Notes: generated from the sequence alone by a model not told the origin. Shown: positions 9,677 to 19,070, counted from the first letter of the stretch. The stretch: DNA of 64,000 nucleotides from Nitrospira sp. (GCA_018242665.1 JAFEBL010000006.1:177603-241602); one strand, 5' to 3'. A program made the numbers and translations.

Positions 9677-9680
9677 CCGG

Positions 9681-11099
9681 CTAGAGCAGTTCGCGCAGCC
9701 CATGTTTTTTCACCATTCGCTCGACGGTCTTCCGATCGACCCCGGCCTCTCGAGCCGCTCGCCCCATGTGACCATCGTTCCGCTTCAGGAGTTCAAGCAG
9801 AAAACTCCGCTCGAAGGTCGTGACCGCCACCTGCTTCGCATGCTTGAAGGAGCCGGCCTCCCCGAGTCCCGCCTCGTCAATGGCGGCCTGGCGCAACCGT
9901 TCAGGCAAATGGTCGCCCGTAATCAGTGGACCGTCGGCCAATACGGCAGCCCGTTCGATGACATTTTGCAACTCGCGCACATTCCCCGGCCAGGCATAGC
10001 CGCACAGCAACTCCGTCGCGGTAGGGTCCAGATCCGGCACGAATCCCAGGGCCGTACCCTGCTGCTTCATGAATCGCCGCAAAAATTCTCGTGCCAGAAT
10101 CGGAATATCACCCTCCCGGCTTCGCAAGGGCGGCAACACAATCGGAATGACATTCAGGCGGTAGTAGAGGTCTTCGCGAAATTCCCCTCGCCGGCAGGCG
10201 GCTTCAAGATCCTGGTTTGACGCCGCGATCACCCGCACATCGATGTCCAAAAACCGGATGCCGCCGACTCGCCGCATCTGCCGCTCCTGCAAGACGCGTA
10301 ACAGCCGCGACTGCAGGGTCTGGCTCATCCCGCTGACCTCGTCCAGAAAGACGGTCCCGCCCGCCGCCACTTCGAACAATCCCGGCTTGGAGACATGTGC
10401 GCCGGTGAAGGCGCCCTTTTCATGACCAAACAGTTCCGACTCCAGGAGCGTGTCGGGTAACGAGACGCAGTCCACCGGAATGAACGGGCGATCCGCCCGC
10501 AAGCTGGCGTCGTGAATCGCGCGCGCGACCAGTTCCTTTCCCGTTCCGCTTTCCCCATAGACCAGCACGTTGGAATGCGTCGGCGCCACCTTGTCGATCA
10601 GACTGAAGACCGATTCCATCGCCGGGCTCTCCCCGATGACGCGGGACAGACCCGTCCGCTTTCCGGACCGGCTCTGGTCAAACGAAACAGCCGCTTCTGC
10701 CCTGCTCTGCGTCGCGGCAGCTTCCTCCCCATCTTCACCGAACGCGCGCCGGGCCACTTGCAGGAGGTCGGAGCTCGTATACGGCTTGGTAATGTAATCG
10801 AACGCGCCGTACCGCATGGAGGTGACCGCCGTCTGCACCGTGGCATGGGCCGTCAACAGCACGACCTGCACCGAGGGATCAAAGCGTTTGGCCGCAGCCA
10901 ACACTTCAATCCCGTCGAGTTCGGGCATGCGCAAATCCGTGAGGATCAGCCCGGGCCGCTCGCGCTGAATCACGTCGAGCGCGCGGGTGGGATTACATTC
11001 GGTCAGACAATCATAGGGCCCACGACTGAGAATCCGGCGACAATTATCGAGCGCATCCTGTTCGTCATCGACGATCAGGATTTTTCCTGCAATCCCCAT
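9681..11099 (-). CDS. NtrC-family sigma-54-dependent response regulator
   Basis: 472 residues in the classical order: receiver domain (1-120, phosphoacceptor Asp55 in LILTDLRMPE), AAA+ domain with Walker A GESGTGKE (182-189), the sigma-54-contact loop GAFTGA (229-234) and Walker B TVFLDE (249-254), then a Fis-type helix-turn-helix at the C-terminus (VDRKTVERMVKKHG). It overlaps the sensor kinase gene by 25 bases, so the two are co-translated. It should activate sigma-54 promoters after phosphorylation. The oxidase gene immediately downstream has both a promoter and palindromic sites that fit, so it is the probable target. Confidence 0.95.
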   Translation of the reverse strand: MGIAGKILIVDDEQDALDNCRRILSRGPYDCLTECNPTRALDVIQRERPGLILTDLRMPELDGIEVLAAAKRFDPSVQVVLLTAHATVQTAVTSMRYGAFDYITKPYTSSDLLQVARRAFGEDGEEAAATQSRAEAAVSFDQSRSGKRTGLSRVIGESPAMESVFSLIDKVAPTHSNVLVYGESGTGKELVARAIHDASLRADRPFIPVDCVSLPDTLLESELFGHEKGAFTGAHVSKPGLFEVAAGGTVFLDEVSGMSQTLQSRLLRVLQERQMRRVGGIRFLDIDVRVIAASNQDLEAACRRGEFREDLYYRLNVIPIVLPPLRSREGDIPILAREFLRRFMKQQGTALGFVPDLDPTATELLCGYAWPGNVRELQNVIERAAVLADGPLITGDHLPERLRQAAIDEAGLGEAGSFKHAKQVAVTTFERSFLLELLKRNDGHMGRAAREAGVDRKTVERMVKKHGLRELL

Positions 11100-13108
11100 G
11101 GCACTCCTTCATGGACTCGCTCGCCGAGCCCCACCGCCGGCAGATACACATCGAAGACGGCGCCCACTGTATCGTTGCGCACCTCGATGCGCCCGCGATG
11201 GTCCGAGACAATTCCATAGCTCAGAAATAACCCCAAGCCCGTCCCCTGGCCGGCCGGTTTGGTGGTAAAAAAGGGATCGAAAATACGGTCCGCGATGGTG
11301 GCCGGAACTCCCGGCCCGTTGTCCGATACGCTGACTCGCACCCACTCGTCCCCATTGAGCTGCATCCAGGCGGTACGCACTGTCACCACACCCTGATCGC
11401 CACGGGCAATCACGGCGTCAATGGCGTTATTGAGCACATTCAGCAACACCGTTTCCAATCGATCGCGGTCTCCCATCACCGGGGGCAACTCCGGCGCCAG
11501 TTCCGCCTCGATACGGACAGAGAGCGCCGCCACACGCTCCCTCGCCATGGTCACGCAGGTTCGTGCCACGCAGTTCAAATCCAGCGGTTTCAACATCGAC
11601 ACGGTCCCGCGAGAGAAGGTCAAGATACTGCGTGTCACCCGGGAGATCCGTTCAGCCTGCGAGCGAATCGTGATCAGATCGCGAGTGACCTCCTCCGGCA
11701 CGTTGGACTGCGCCGCATCGGCCTCCATGCACTCAATTCGGTTCAAAATGATGCTCAACGGATTGTTGATTTCATGGGCGATGCCGCTGGCGACCTTGCC
11801 CAGCGTCGCCAACCGTTCCGATAGCTCCAGCTTTCGCATCTGCCGCGTAATCTCGGCCGTCTTTTCTTCGACTCGATGGGTCAGCTCGGCATTCAACGAC
11901 TCCAACTCTGTACGGGACGCCTGCAACCGATCGGCCATGCGGTGCACCGCGACGGCCAGTTCCTCGAATTCATCGCCGGTTCTGACATCGAGCGGTCCAT
12001 CGTAGGTGCCGCGGCTGATCGCTTCGACGCCCGTCTTCAACACCTGGATCGGTCTGGCAATTCTCGTCGCCACATACCGACTCATGGCCCACAGGAGCCC
12101 GATCATGACCAGACCGATTGCCGCCAGATTTCTCAGCTGATCGCGGATGGGCGCATAACTTTCCACGGGCTGCTGCCGCACAAAGATGTGCCACGTGTTA
12201 TCCGGCAACATCAGTCCAGTGACGGGAGCAAACCCCACCACCGTGTCCGTGCCCCCATGGCCGTCGTCATCCGCAATGCCCCATCCAGGCACAGCAGACA
12301 CGATCATGGCCATCAGTTGCCCAGGAATACGATGCGCCTGGCGGGGAAGAATCGGGCACACGAGCGGATCGCCTGCCGCATTGAACAGCATGGCATGACC
12401 GGTCTGCCCGATTCGGATCTGATTGATCATGCCGAAGAGGGTATCGAACCGGTAGGAGGCTTTGACGGCGCCGATCACCGTATGATGCCGGTCATCGAGG
12501 ATGGGGACGGCAATATCGAACGTTTCTTCCGGCGTGCGAAACGACCCGACCTGTGCGGGCATCATGCCGCTGAGATAGACATGGTCGATGCCGCCGGCGC
12601 GCACCGCTTCCCACCAGGGCTCCCCGCTGAATGAGTAATGGTCCGGCTCTGAACTCGACGCGACCAGCGCGCCGTATTGGTCGACGATCAACAACCCGAC
12701 GAGTTTGTCGCCGCTTCTGACCTTCGTATCGAGCAGAAACCGCGACAGGTCTCGATGGAGGAGTTGCGCGGCGGCGTCCTTCCCCTTTTCCCACACCTGC
12801 GTGCGGGTGTGAATGATGCGCTCGGTGGCCTTCGGGTCTTGGGGATAGGAGGCGTTGGCCGCTTCAACCGGCTGGCGGACCCGCAATGGAGCTGACCCCA
12901 GCAGTCGAGCGGCTTGGATCTCGCTTTGCACGAGCATCGTCACCCGGTCGGCAGCTTGGATCGCCACCGCTTGCAGATTGCCGCCGATCACATCACGCAG
13001 CGACTGCATCCCGGACATATAGGCGAGCACCAGCCCGATCAACAACGGGATGCAGCCCACCAGCACAATGGCGAGTACAATACGGCCCTTGATGGTACGA
13101 ATCGTCAT
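11075..13108 (-). CDS. Membrane sensor histidine kinase
   Basis: 677 residues. An N-terminal membrane helix (about 10-34) is followed by a large periplasmic sensor region (about 35-325, Cache-like, with PWWEAV and DIAVPILDD motifs), a second membrane helix (about 327-345), a HAMP segment with IARPIQVLKTG, a coiled coil, the phosphoacceptor H445 in IAHEINNPLSI, and a HATPase domain with NAIDAV, DNGPGVP and GTGLGLFLSYGIV. It is the partner of the NtrC-type regulator encoded next. A GTG start at 13114 is also possible; the ATG at 13108 is preferred. The gene follows the PepSY gene after 70 bases and may be co-transcribed with the uptake genes. The signal it senses is unknown. Confidence 0.94.
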   Translation of the reverse strand: MTIRTIKGRIVLAIVLVGCIPLLIGLVLAYMSGMQSLRDVIGGNLQAVAIQAADRVTMLVQSEIQAARLLGSAPLRVRQPVEAANASYPQDPKATERIIHTRTQVWEKGKDAAAQLLHRDLSRFLLDTKVRSGDKLVGLLIVDQYGALVASSSEPDHYSFSGEPWWEAVRAGGIDHVYLSGMMPAQVGSFRTPEETFDIAVPILDDRHHTVIGAVKASYRFDTLFGMINQIRIGQTGHAMLFNAAGDPLVCPILPRQAHRIPGQLMAMIVSAVPGWGIADDDGHGGTDTVVGFAPVTGLMLPDNTWHIFVRQQPVESYAPIRDQLRNLAAIGLVMIGLLWAMSRYVATRIARPIQVLKTGVEAISRGTYDGPLDVRTGDEFEELAVAVHRMADRLQASRTELESLNAELTHRVEEKTAEITRQMRKLELSERLATLGKVASGIAHEINNPLSIILNRIECMEADAAQSNVPEEVTRDLITIRSQAERISRVTRSILTFSRGTVSMLKPLDLNCVARTCVTMARERVAALSVRIEAELAPELPPVMGDRDRLETVLLNVLNNAIDAVIARGDQGVVTVRTAWMQLNGDEWVRVSVSDNGPGVPATIADRIFDPFFTTKPAGQGTGLGLFLSYGIVSDHRGRIEVRNDTVGAVFDVYLPAVGLGERVHEGVPWGLQEKS

Positions 13109-13178
13109 CCCCACCCCAGAGGAGACATTCTAAACAACCGGCGGAAGAAAACGCCACCGTACCACCGACGGCCGATGA

Positions 13179-13985
13179 TCACGACAGGGGTGGCACCTCC
13201 TTGGGTTCGCCCGTCGAACGGGCAGGCAATATCGCCGTATCCCTGGCAGCCGGGACCGATTGCGCACGCCGCATTCTGGCACGATGCAAGATCCACAACA
13301 GACAGCCCGAGAGACTCATCAAGAGAATGGGCACGCCGGGAATGTTCAGCAGCGTCTTTTCAAACCCGAAGAAGTTCAACTGGTGGAGTTGCATCACCGC
13401 AAAATGCACGCGTCGCCAGCGCCCTTCGTCTTCCAGGATCTCCCCCGTCTGCCGATCCAGCACGATCTCCGTGGCATCGGGATCGTCGAACCGAACACGC
13501 ACCGCATCCTGCGCGCGCTTTTTCTTGCGGGGCGTATAGCGCTCGAGTTCCACGCCCGTCACCGTTGCCGGTGTCCGCACATACTGCTGTGCAATCACCG
13601 GCGCCAGATCCGCCGGAATCGGCGACAGGCGCTCGCCGCTGATGGCATCGAGCAAGAGCGTGGTCGGCACCCCCTCAACCCGCAATTTGAGTTCATACAA
13701 CACATGACCAAAATCCGATCGCAACAACACCTGCTCGACCAATGCCTGCCCCCCGACAGCCTCTTTGGCGGCGAGGATCGCACGATCCACCGGCAGCGTC
13801 GCCTTTTCTACGGCAGGGCCAACAGTCGGACGGACCTTCTCCTTATAATGGTCATCCCAGTAGAGAAACTTCGCATCCGCCCACAAGAGTCCGGTGACAA
13901 CCGAGAGCAGGACAAAGCCCAACGCTGCCATGCCGAGCCAGCGATGAGCCAGCCTCACCATCCGTTCAGATCCGCCGCGGCTCAC
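13179..13985 (-). CDS. PepSY-domain membrane protein
   Basis: 268 residues with a membrane helix near the N-terminus (WLGMAALGFVLLSVVTGLLW), a periplasmic PepSY-like region (about 45-200) and a second helix near the C-terminus (LLNIPGVPILLMSLSGCLLW). Proteins of this type often accompany TonB-dependent siderophore receptors and may act in ferric-siderophore reduction. The GTG start lies one base after the stop of the DUF4198 gene, which indicates translational coupling. An ATG at 13961 is the alternative start. Its place directly after receptor and DUF4198 genes supports a role in metal uptake. Confidence 0.82.
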   Translation of the reverse strand: MSRGGSERMVRLAHRWLGMAALGFVLLSVVTGLLWADAKFLYWDDHYKEKVRPTVGPAVEKATLPVDRAILAAKEAVGGQALVEQVLLRSDFGHVLYELKLRVEGVPTTLLLDAISGERLSPIPADLAPVIAQQYVRTPATVTGVELERYTPRKKKRAQDAVRVRFDDPDATEIVLDRQTGEILEDEGRWRRVHFAVMQLHQLNFFGFEKTLLNIPGVPILLMSLSGCLLWILHRARMRRAQSVPAARDTAILPARSTGEPKEVPPLS

Positions 13986-13986
13986 G

Positions 13987-14796
13987 TTATTGCTCCGCGG
14001 GGCGCTCGGCCCTCACCTGCAGCGCCAGCGTGCTGCGATGGCGCAAGGCCTCATAGGCCGTCCCCGCGAACTCACCCGGAGTTTTTTCGACATGAATCAT
14101 CTCCAACACATACCGGCCTGGCCACAGCGGCGTGAAGGACACAATGCCCTCGGCATCCGTTTTCAACTCCTTGTCCCAGCCGTTGGGCGCATGCACCAGC
14201 ACCTGCGTTGCGGGCAAACGTTGCCCGTTGAAGATCGCTTTCACCACGATCTCGCCACCCGGCACCGGAGTGACACGGCCCGACGCCAAATTCAGCCCGG
14301 TCGTGAGCGGAATCAGGTCCAGCGCCAGCGGCGTCGAATGATCTCGCTCATGTTCGTTAACTCGACCCTCTTCCAAGCAGACGAAATAGGTCCGTGCATA
14401 GAACATCGGCTTGACGATGCCGAGGTCATGCTTGCGAAGATCCTGCACCGGCGCGTTCGCCTGTTCCGCAACCACCGCATTCCGACCCGGCAGACAGGAT
14501 GAGATGGCCCCGGCAAAGTGGTTCACCTGCTTGGTCAGCGGAACGTCAGTCTTCCCGCGCTTCGAATCCTGCACGCGCAGGGTCACGCCGTCGATGGAAT
14601 CGAGCCTGCCACCACGCTCTTCGCGTAGAAATTCGGCATATTCACCGAAATACACCTTCACTGGTTGTCCCTGGTCAGCCGGAGCCGTGGCTTCCGTCTC
14701 CACCCAGACGAAATGGGCCTCTGCCGGAACAACTTCCAACAACCCTGCGACCACGACGATGCCCCACAATCCACGATTAACGATGTTCCACTTCAT
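13987..14796 (-). CDS. DUF4198-type periplasmic protein
   Basis: 269 residues with a signal peptide (through VPAEAHFVWVE). The HFVWVE start of the mature protein, the YFGEYAEF segment and a C-terminal carboxypeptidase-regulatory-like beta domain (GQRLPATQVLVHAPNGW, LWPGRYVLEM) match DUF4198 proteins, some of which are linked to nickel, cobalt or copper uptake. The frame is open to 14940, but AAAGGA 9 bases before the ATG at 14796 marks the start. It is sandwiched between the TonB-dependent receptor (46 bases upstream) and the PepSY gene, consistent with a metal uptake operon. Confidence 0.82.
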   Translation of the reverse strand: MKWNIVNRGLWGIVVVAGLLEVVPAEAHFVWVETEATAPADQGQPVKVYFGEYAEFLREERGGRLDSIDGVTLRVQDSKRGKTDVPLTKQVNHFAGAISSCLPGRNAVVAEQANAPVQDLRKHDLGIVKPMFYARTYFVCLEEGRVNEHERDHSTPLALDLIPLTTGLNLASGRVTPVPGGEIVVKAIFNGQRLPATQVLVHAPNGWDKELKTDAEGIVSFTPLWPGRYVLEMIHVEKTPGEFAGTAYEALRHRSTLALQVRAERPAEQ

Positions 14797-14842
14797 CTGC
14801 GTCATTCCTTTCTGAAGTTCGATCAAAGACTGCGGCTTCCCG

Positions 14843-17032
14843 TTAGAATCTCCACGAAACACCGCCGTAGAAATTCCGGATTTCACCGGGCTGAATACCG
14901 AGGAAGCTGCCGGTGGTCCGTTGCGCGATGAATGATTCATCCGTCAGGTTGCGCACGCCGGCGAAAATGGCCCACTTCGCCTTCGGTGGAGCATAATTGA
15001 GCCGCAAATTCCAAATCGTATACGACGGAATGGCACCGGTCGTGCCCAAAGCATTTTCCGTTTGGGTATTCGCGCCATCGGTAAACTGTTGCGCGACATA
15101 CATCGCATCGGCTTCAATCGACGCACCGGTCGGGTGGTAATATCCCACCAAGCCGTAGAACGTCATGCGCGGCGCATAAGGCAGGTCTTTCCCGTCCGTC
15201 GCTCCGAAGAGGGATTTCGGCCGCAAGAGTGTGATGCTGCCTCTGGTGACAAAGCCTTGCAGTGGGCGAACGATCTCACCCCAATCGAGGCTGACAGTGC
15301 TCTCGATTCCCTCCATCAATGTTTTGCCGGCATTCACGAATTGGCTCCCCTGCTGGACGATCTGATTGCTGAATTCGGTGCGAAACAGCGCGACTTCTGC
15401 GCTCACACCCGGCACGAGAATGGACCGAATGCCGACATCTGAACTCAACGCGCGCTCAGCGGAGAGGTCTTGAGTGGTGCCGCTCGTGGGATCGACCGCA
15501 TTGGCGAAGGTCGGCGGCCGGAATGTCGTATGGACGTGACCGAACAACATGCTGTCCGGGGTGAGTTGATATTTCACCCCGGTCCCGTAGATCAGGCCTT
15601 GCGTGGTCTTGTAGCTTTTGAAATTCGGCTGCGCCGCCGGAGGGATCGCGTTCATCGTCTCGCGGCTTTGATTCACCTGCTCCCACCGGATCCCCGGAGA
15701 AATGGTGAGCGCTTCGGTCAGGCGAATCGCCGTCTCGGTATAGGCGGCATACGCCACCGATTCCAGATCGGCGTTGTTCGTCGTACGGCTGATCTTCGAG
15801 CCGGCCGTGCCGATGCCGGTGATGTCGGTCAGGCGTTCAGCGTGATACCGAACGCCGGAGGTGATCTGTTGATCCAATCCAAAGAACGAAAATTTGAATT
15901 GATGTTGCGGCATCACGCCGAAGACATTGAACTTGCGCAAAAAGTTCGTGCTGGTGGAGAGCAGCGTGCCGTTGGCGGCTTGGTCCTGGATATACCAGTT
16001 CCGCTCGAAGACGTTGCCGTATACGATGATCTTGGCCGTGTTGTGGGCATCGATCTCCCGGCTTGCGGTCACGTCGATCGCTCCACGCTGTCCCTTGAAT
16101 TCATCGTTTGGTTTGCCCGCCAGCGTGCGATCGTTCCGGTATTGCGTGGGGGTGATACTTCCAGGCGTCTGCGTCGTTTCGTCGTACCAGGAAATATTCG
16201 TCGTAATGCGCGTCCGATCGTCAGGATTCCCTTCGAATCGCATTGTGAAATCATCCAACTGCGATTTGCTCCGATCTCTAAAGCCGTCTGACTGGCGACG
16301 GACATATCCGAGCTGCGCGCCAAAATTTCCCCAATGGCCCCCGTACTGGGTATCCGATTGAAACAAATTGAAACTGCCGAATGTGTTCGTCGTAGAAAAG
16401 GTCGGTGTCGTGGGAATCCCTTTCCGAATGAAATTAATCAAGCCACCCTGGGTATTCGGTGAATAGAGAACCGACGCGCCTCCTTTGATCACTTCGATAT
16501 GGTCGATCCGCTCAATCGGGACCATGTAATAGGTCGAGGCATCGCCGAACAGGGCCGGTTGTATGGGAATATCGTCCATCAGCAGGAGAATATTCTTGCT
16601 GCGACGAGGGTCCATGCCCCGGATGCCGATATTCGGCCGCAGGCCCTGGCCATATTCGTCCAGCACGTTGACACCGGGGATGCGCCTCAGCATTTCGTCT
16701 GCGTTCTTCGGCCTGGCGCGCTGAATTTCCTCGCGGGTGACGACATTGACCGAGCCCGCGATGTCCTTGACCGACTCCTGATCCGGCTCGTTTCGTTCAT
16801 GGACATCTTTCACCATCACTTCGGGAATCTTTACCGGCTTAGCTTTCGGCGTTTCCCCGGATTGGACCGATGCGCCCTGTCCTTCTTCCCTCGCACCGGA
16901 CGCCGGCGCATCCTGGACAGGAACCGCAGTCTCTATCTCTTGAGCCTGAGCATGGGTGCTCCAGCCGCATACCAGTCCTATTGCCAACAGACACACCGCT
17001 CTTCCACCCACGCCCCGGATACGTCCCGCCAT
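14843..17032 (-). CDS. TonB-dependent outer membrane receptor, FecA-like
   Basis: 729 residues: signal peptide (LLAIGLVCGWSTHAQAQ), an N-terminal linker, a plug domain (SVNVVTREEIQ, NADEMLRRIPGVNV, NIGIRGMDPRRS, VIKGGASVLYSPNTQGGLIN) and a 22-strand-type barrel ending in GVSWRF with a terminal Phe. Such receptors import ferric siderophores or other metal complexes using TonB energy. The start at 17032 has AAGGAGA upstream; the frame is open to 17254. The plug resembles FecA-type receptors more than cobalamin receptors, and no B12 riboswitch is visible upstream. The ligand is unknown. tonB is encoded in the same cluster. Confidence 0.93.
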   Translation of the reverse strand: MAGRIRGVGGRAVCLLAIGLVCGWSTHAQAQEIETAVPVQDAPASGAREEGQGASVQSGETPKAKPVKIPEVMVKDVHERNEPDQESVKDIAGSVNVVTREEIQRARPKNADEMLRRIPGVNVLDEYGQGLRPNIGIRGMDPRRSKNILLLMDDIPIQPALFGDASTYYMVPIERIDHIEVIKGGASVLYSPNTQGGLINFIRKGIPTTPTFSTTNTFGSFNLFQSDTQYGGHWGNFGAQLGYVRRQSDGFRDRSKSQLDDFTMRFEGNPDDRTRITTNISWYDETTQTPGSITPTQYRNDRTLAGKPNDEFKGQRGAIDVTASREIDAHNTAKIIVYGNVFERNWYIQDQAANGTLLSTSTNFLRKFNVFGVMPQHQFKFSFFGLDQQITSGVRYHAERLTDITGIGTAGSKISRTTNNADLESVAYAAYTETAIRLTEALTISPGIRWEQVNQSRETMNAIPPAAQPNFKSYKTTQGLIYGTGVKYQLTPDSMLFGHVHTTFRPPTFANAVDPTSGTTQDLSAERALSSDVGIRSILVPGVSAEVALFRTEFSNQIVQQGSQFVNAGKTLMEGIESTVSLDWGEIVRPLQGFVTRGSITLLRPKSLFGATDGKDLPYAPRMTFYGLVGYYHPTGASIEADAMYVAQQFTDGANTQTENALGTTGAIPSYTIWNLRLNYAPPKAKWAIFAGVRNLTDESFIAQRTTGSFLGIQPGEIRNFYGGVSWRF

Positions 17033-17090
17033 GATTCTGTATTCTCCTTGTTCATTCACCGACCGACTGACATAGACATTCCCACACACG

Positions 17091-17148
17091 AAAAAGCCCA
17101 AGACCCGGTGACGGATCTTGGGCTCTGGACACTCACGGTCCTTTGGCC
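17091..17148 (-). promoter_or_regulatory. Leader element A: small stem plus terminator-like hairpin before the receptor gene
   Basis: On the minus strand: GGCC, then a GGAC/GTCC stem (17127-17130 with 17138-17141), then AGAGCCCAAGA pairing with TCTTGGGCT (17095-17103 with 17116-17124), then a T-run. A similarly built element lies before tonB at 19011-19070. It could be an attenuator, a small riboswitch, or simply the terminator of the Com-like gene. Confidence 0.5.
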
Positions 17149-17175
17149 TCTCCAACAAACCCGCTTTAGAGTAGG

Positions 17176-17364
17176 TTAGTTCGCGAGCATGGCCGGCGGC
17201 CTCCCTGCGATCGCATCGAAGGCAATGGTGACGAGACGCCGGCACCGTTTGCACTTGATTTCAATCCCCTGTTCGGCCCAGCGAGCCACCAATTGGCCGC
17301 ACCGGCACCGCACATCGTCGCAAGTCAGCATCCGGGCCGGTTCACGCTTCGTGCTGTTCGTCAT
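17176..17364 (-). CDS. Com-like small zinc-ribbon protein
   Basis: 62 residues. Cysteines are arranged as VRCRCGQL and IKCKRC about 20 residues apart, with the IEIKCKRC segment typical of Com, the small zinc-binding protein of phage Mu that acts on mRNA to allow mom translation. The ATG at 17364 has GGAGG 7 bases upstream. No phage genes are nearby. The gene sits between an exported protein and a TonB-dependent receptor, where it may regulate translation or just be a zinc-binding accessory. Function is inferred only from the motif. Confidence 0.7.
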   Translation of the reverse strand: MTNSTKREPARMLTCDDVRCRCGQLVARWAEQGIEIKCKRCRRLVTIAFDAIAGRPPAMLAN

Positions 17365-17418
17365 GCCTCGTCCTCCAGCGACGGGTTGTTTGCCGTCGCT
17401 TCCCGTTGGCTGTCGCAT

Positions 17419-17877
17419 CTATTTAAAAGCGATCCGTTTGAGTTCGACCGCCGGCAGTTCGACCTCGCCGAAATCCGATTGCCCTTTAAAACTTCCGGCG
17501 ATGGCCAGGGTGAAGTCTCCTGCCTTCCCGTCGTTCAGCGTAATCGACACAGCCGGCGGCGTCCCGTTTCCGGACGGCTTCACATCGATCGTCTTGATGA
17601 CATCGAACTTGATCTTGACCGTGGCAGTCCCACGTTTCACCGGTACTTCTTTCAGTTCATGTGGAACGAATGCGGTCTCGCTGATTTTCTCTTCCCAGTA
17701 GAAGATGACGCCGTGCACCTCGGTCTCGACGCCTTTGGCATCGGTTGCCAGCGCCTGAAACGCCTTGTCGCCTTTTGGCTGTGCGAGGGCTGGCCCTGCA
17801 GCCAACCCCAACAAGCAGGCACTGTATAGCGCAGCACCCATCAATCTATTCCGCACCTTCTGTATGCTGCTGTTCAT
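17419..17877 (-). CDS. Exported protein of unknown function
   Basis: 152 residues with a clear signal peptide (LMGAALYSACLLGLAAGPALAQ). The mature part of about 120 residues is beta-rich, with segments VHGVIFYWEEKI, ATVKIKFDVIKTIDV and GDFTLAIAGSFKGQ. AAAGGAG lies 7 bases before the ATG. I do not recognise the family. It is encoded 38 bases after tonB and 54 bases before the Com-like gene, so it belongs to the uptake operon and probably acts in the periplasm. Confidence 0.75.
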   Translation of the reverse strand: MNSSIQKVRNRLMGAALYSACLLGLAAGPALAQPKGDKAFQALATDAKGVETEVHGVIFYWEEKISETAFVPHELKEVPVKRGTATVKIKFDVIKTIDVKPSGNGTPPAVSITLNDGKAGDFTLAIAGSFKGQSDFGEVELPAVELKRIAFK

Positions 17878-17915
17878 CGTGACACTCCTTTGATCCCGGT
17901 GTGATACCGCTGCTG

Positions 17916-18962
17916 TTAACTTTCAAGCCGATACGCAATCGGCACGAGAATCGTAATGTGCTCTTTCCCCAGCGGATGTTTCAGGGCCAGCGGGGACGCC
18001 TTCCGCAACACCGAAATGGCATCCTGATCCAGCAACCCGTGGCCGGAGCTCTCGGCAATCAAACATTCGAGAATCGTTCCGTCATGGCGGATCACCGCTT
18101 CCAGCACCACCTTGCCTTCCCATCGACGCGCCCGCGCCTGCCTGGGATATCGTTTCAATTCTTCAATCCGTGTCCACAGCGACTCCGCGAGCCAACCGAG
18201 ATCAGCCTGCGCCGGCGCGGTCTCACGCACCTCACGCTGGACAACTGCACTCTGCCGCACCATCACTGGATCCGACACGACCTCCTCATGCGGCTCAGTA
18301 AGAGAAGTCGACGGCGGCGCGACAGACGATGCCGTCTCAACGAACGCGTGTGCGACGACGGCGGGCTGTTCTACTGCAGTCGCCGACGTTTCAACAGGAA
18401 CCGCCGACTGCTGCACCGCGTCAGACGATTGGGCCGTCACCATCTGGGTTTCGACGGGCTGAACCATGTCATGACTGTCTTGCTGCACGACCTCTTGGGC
18501 CTGGGACACGACTGCTACTGCCTCGTGAACCGGTTGAGACGCGACAGGCTGCACCTCCGTCACGACTGCCTGCCGTTCCTGGGGTGTGGATCGTTCCACC
18601 ACACGTGGCGCAACTTGCGTCGCCTGAACCGTTTGAACCACTGCCGTCCGCTCCACGACCTGGGGAGCCGGCGCTGGGGAAGGTTGCGACACCGGGCGAG
18701 ACACTGGTTTCTTCGGCTGTGGGGGTTCCGAGACTGGCTGTGGTGACGGGACCGGCTCAGCAGCGACAGGACTCGGCGTGGGCGCTGGTTGCAAGGCAAC
18801 ATCCCATCGAAAGGTCTCCGGTTGCCGGTGAGGTTTCACCTCCATCACAGCCTGCATCGCGAGGGCCACAAGTCCGCCATGCAGCATCAATGAGATCAGC
18901 CACCCGCCGCTACGAGTGCCTCGTCCATGGGCGATATTCTCGCTCAGTGCAATCTGCGACAT
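17916..18962 (-). CDS. tonB: TonB energy-transducing protein
   Basis: 348 residues: a cytoplasmic N-terminus, one membrane helix (GGWLISLMLHGGLVALAMQAV), a very long Pro/Gln/Val/Thr-rich periplasmic spacer (about residues 50-250) and the TonB C-terminal domain (YPRQARARRWEGKVVLEAVI, ESSGHGLLDQDAISVLRKASP). TonB couples proton-motive force to outer membrane receptors; the receptor gene is three genes downstream. The start at 18962 has GGGAGG 7 bases upstream. I do not see exbB or exbD in the window. The promoter region holds a Fur-box-like site and leader element B. Confidence 0.92.
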   Translation of the reverse strand: MSQIALSENIAHGRGTRSGGWLISLMLHGGLVALAMQAVMEVKPHRQPETFRWDVALQPAPTPSPVAAEPVPSPQPVSEPPQPKKPVSRPVSQPSPAPAPQVVERTAVVQTVQATQVAPRVVERSTPQERQAVVTEVQPVASQPVHEAVAVVSQAQEVVQQDSHDMVQPVETQMVTAQSSDAVQQSAVPVETSATAVEQPAVVAHAFVETASSVAPPSTSLTEPHEEVVSDPVMVRQSAVVQREVRETAPAQADLGWLAESLWTRIEELKRYPRQARARRWEGKVVLEAVIRHDGTILECLIAESSGHGLLDQDAISVLRKASPLALKHPLGKEHITILVPIAYRLES

Positions 18963-19010
18963 CCTCAGACCTCCCTCTCCAACAAACAACCAGAACCGGG
19001 GCATACAAAA

Positions 19011-19070
19011 ACAAAAGCCCAAAGCTGTCGCGAGACAACTTTGGGCTCTGACCGCAGGGGGTCGCTGGCC
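19011..19070 (-). promoter_or_regulatory. Leader element B: small stem plus terminator-like hairpin before tonB
   Basis: On the minus strand: GGCC, a GACC/GGTC stem (19050-19053 with 19060-19063), AGAGCCCAAAG pairing with CTTTGGGCT (19016-19024 with 19039-19047), then TTTTGTTTTT. It shares layout and the AGAGCCCAA core with element A. It lies in the leader of the predicted tonB transcript, so it could attenuate expression. Confidence 0.55.

Noticed and set aside
17041..17175. Cobalamin riboswitch before the TonB-dependent receptor
   Set aside because: No B12-box or other conserved cobalamin core is present; the only structure is leader element A.
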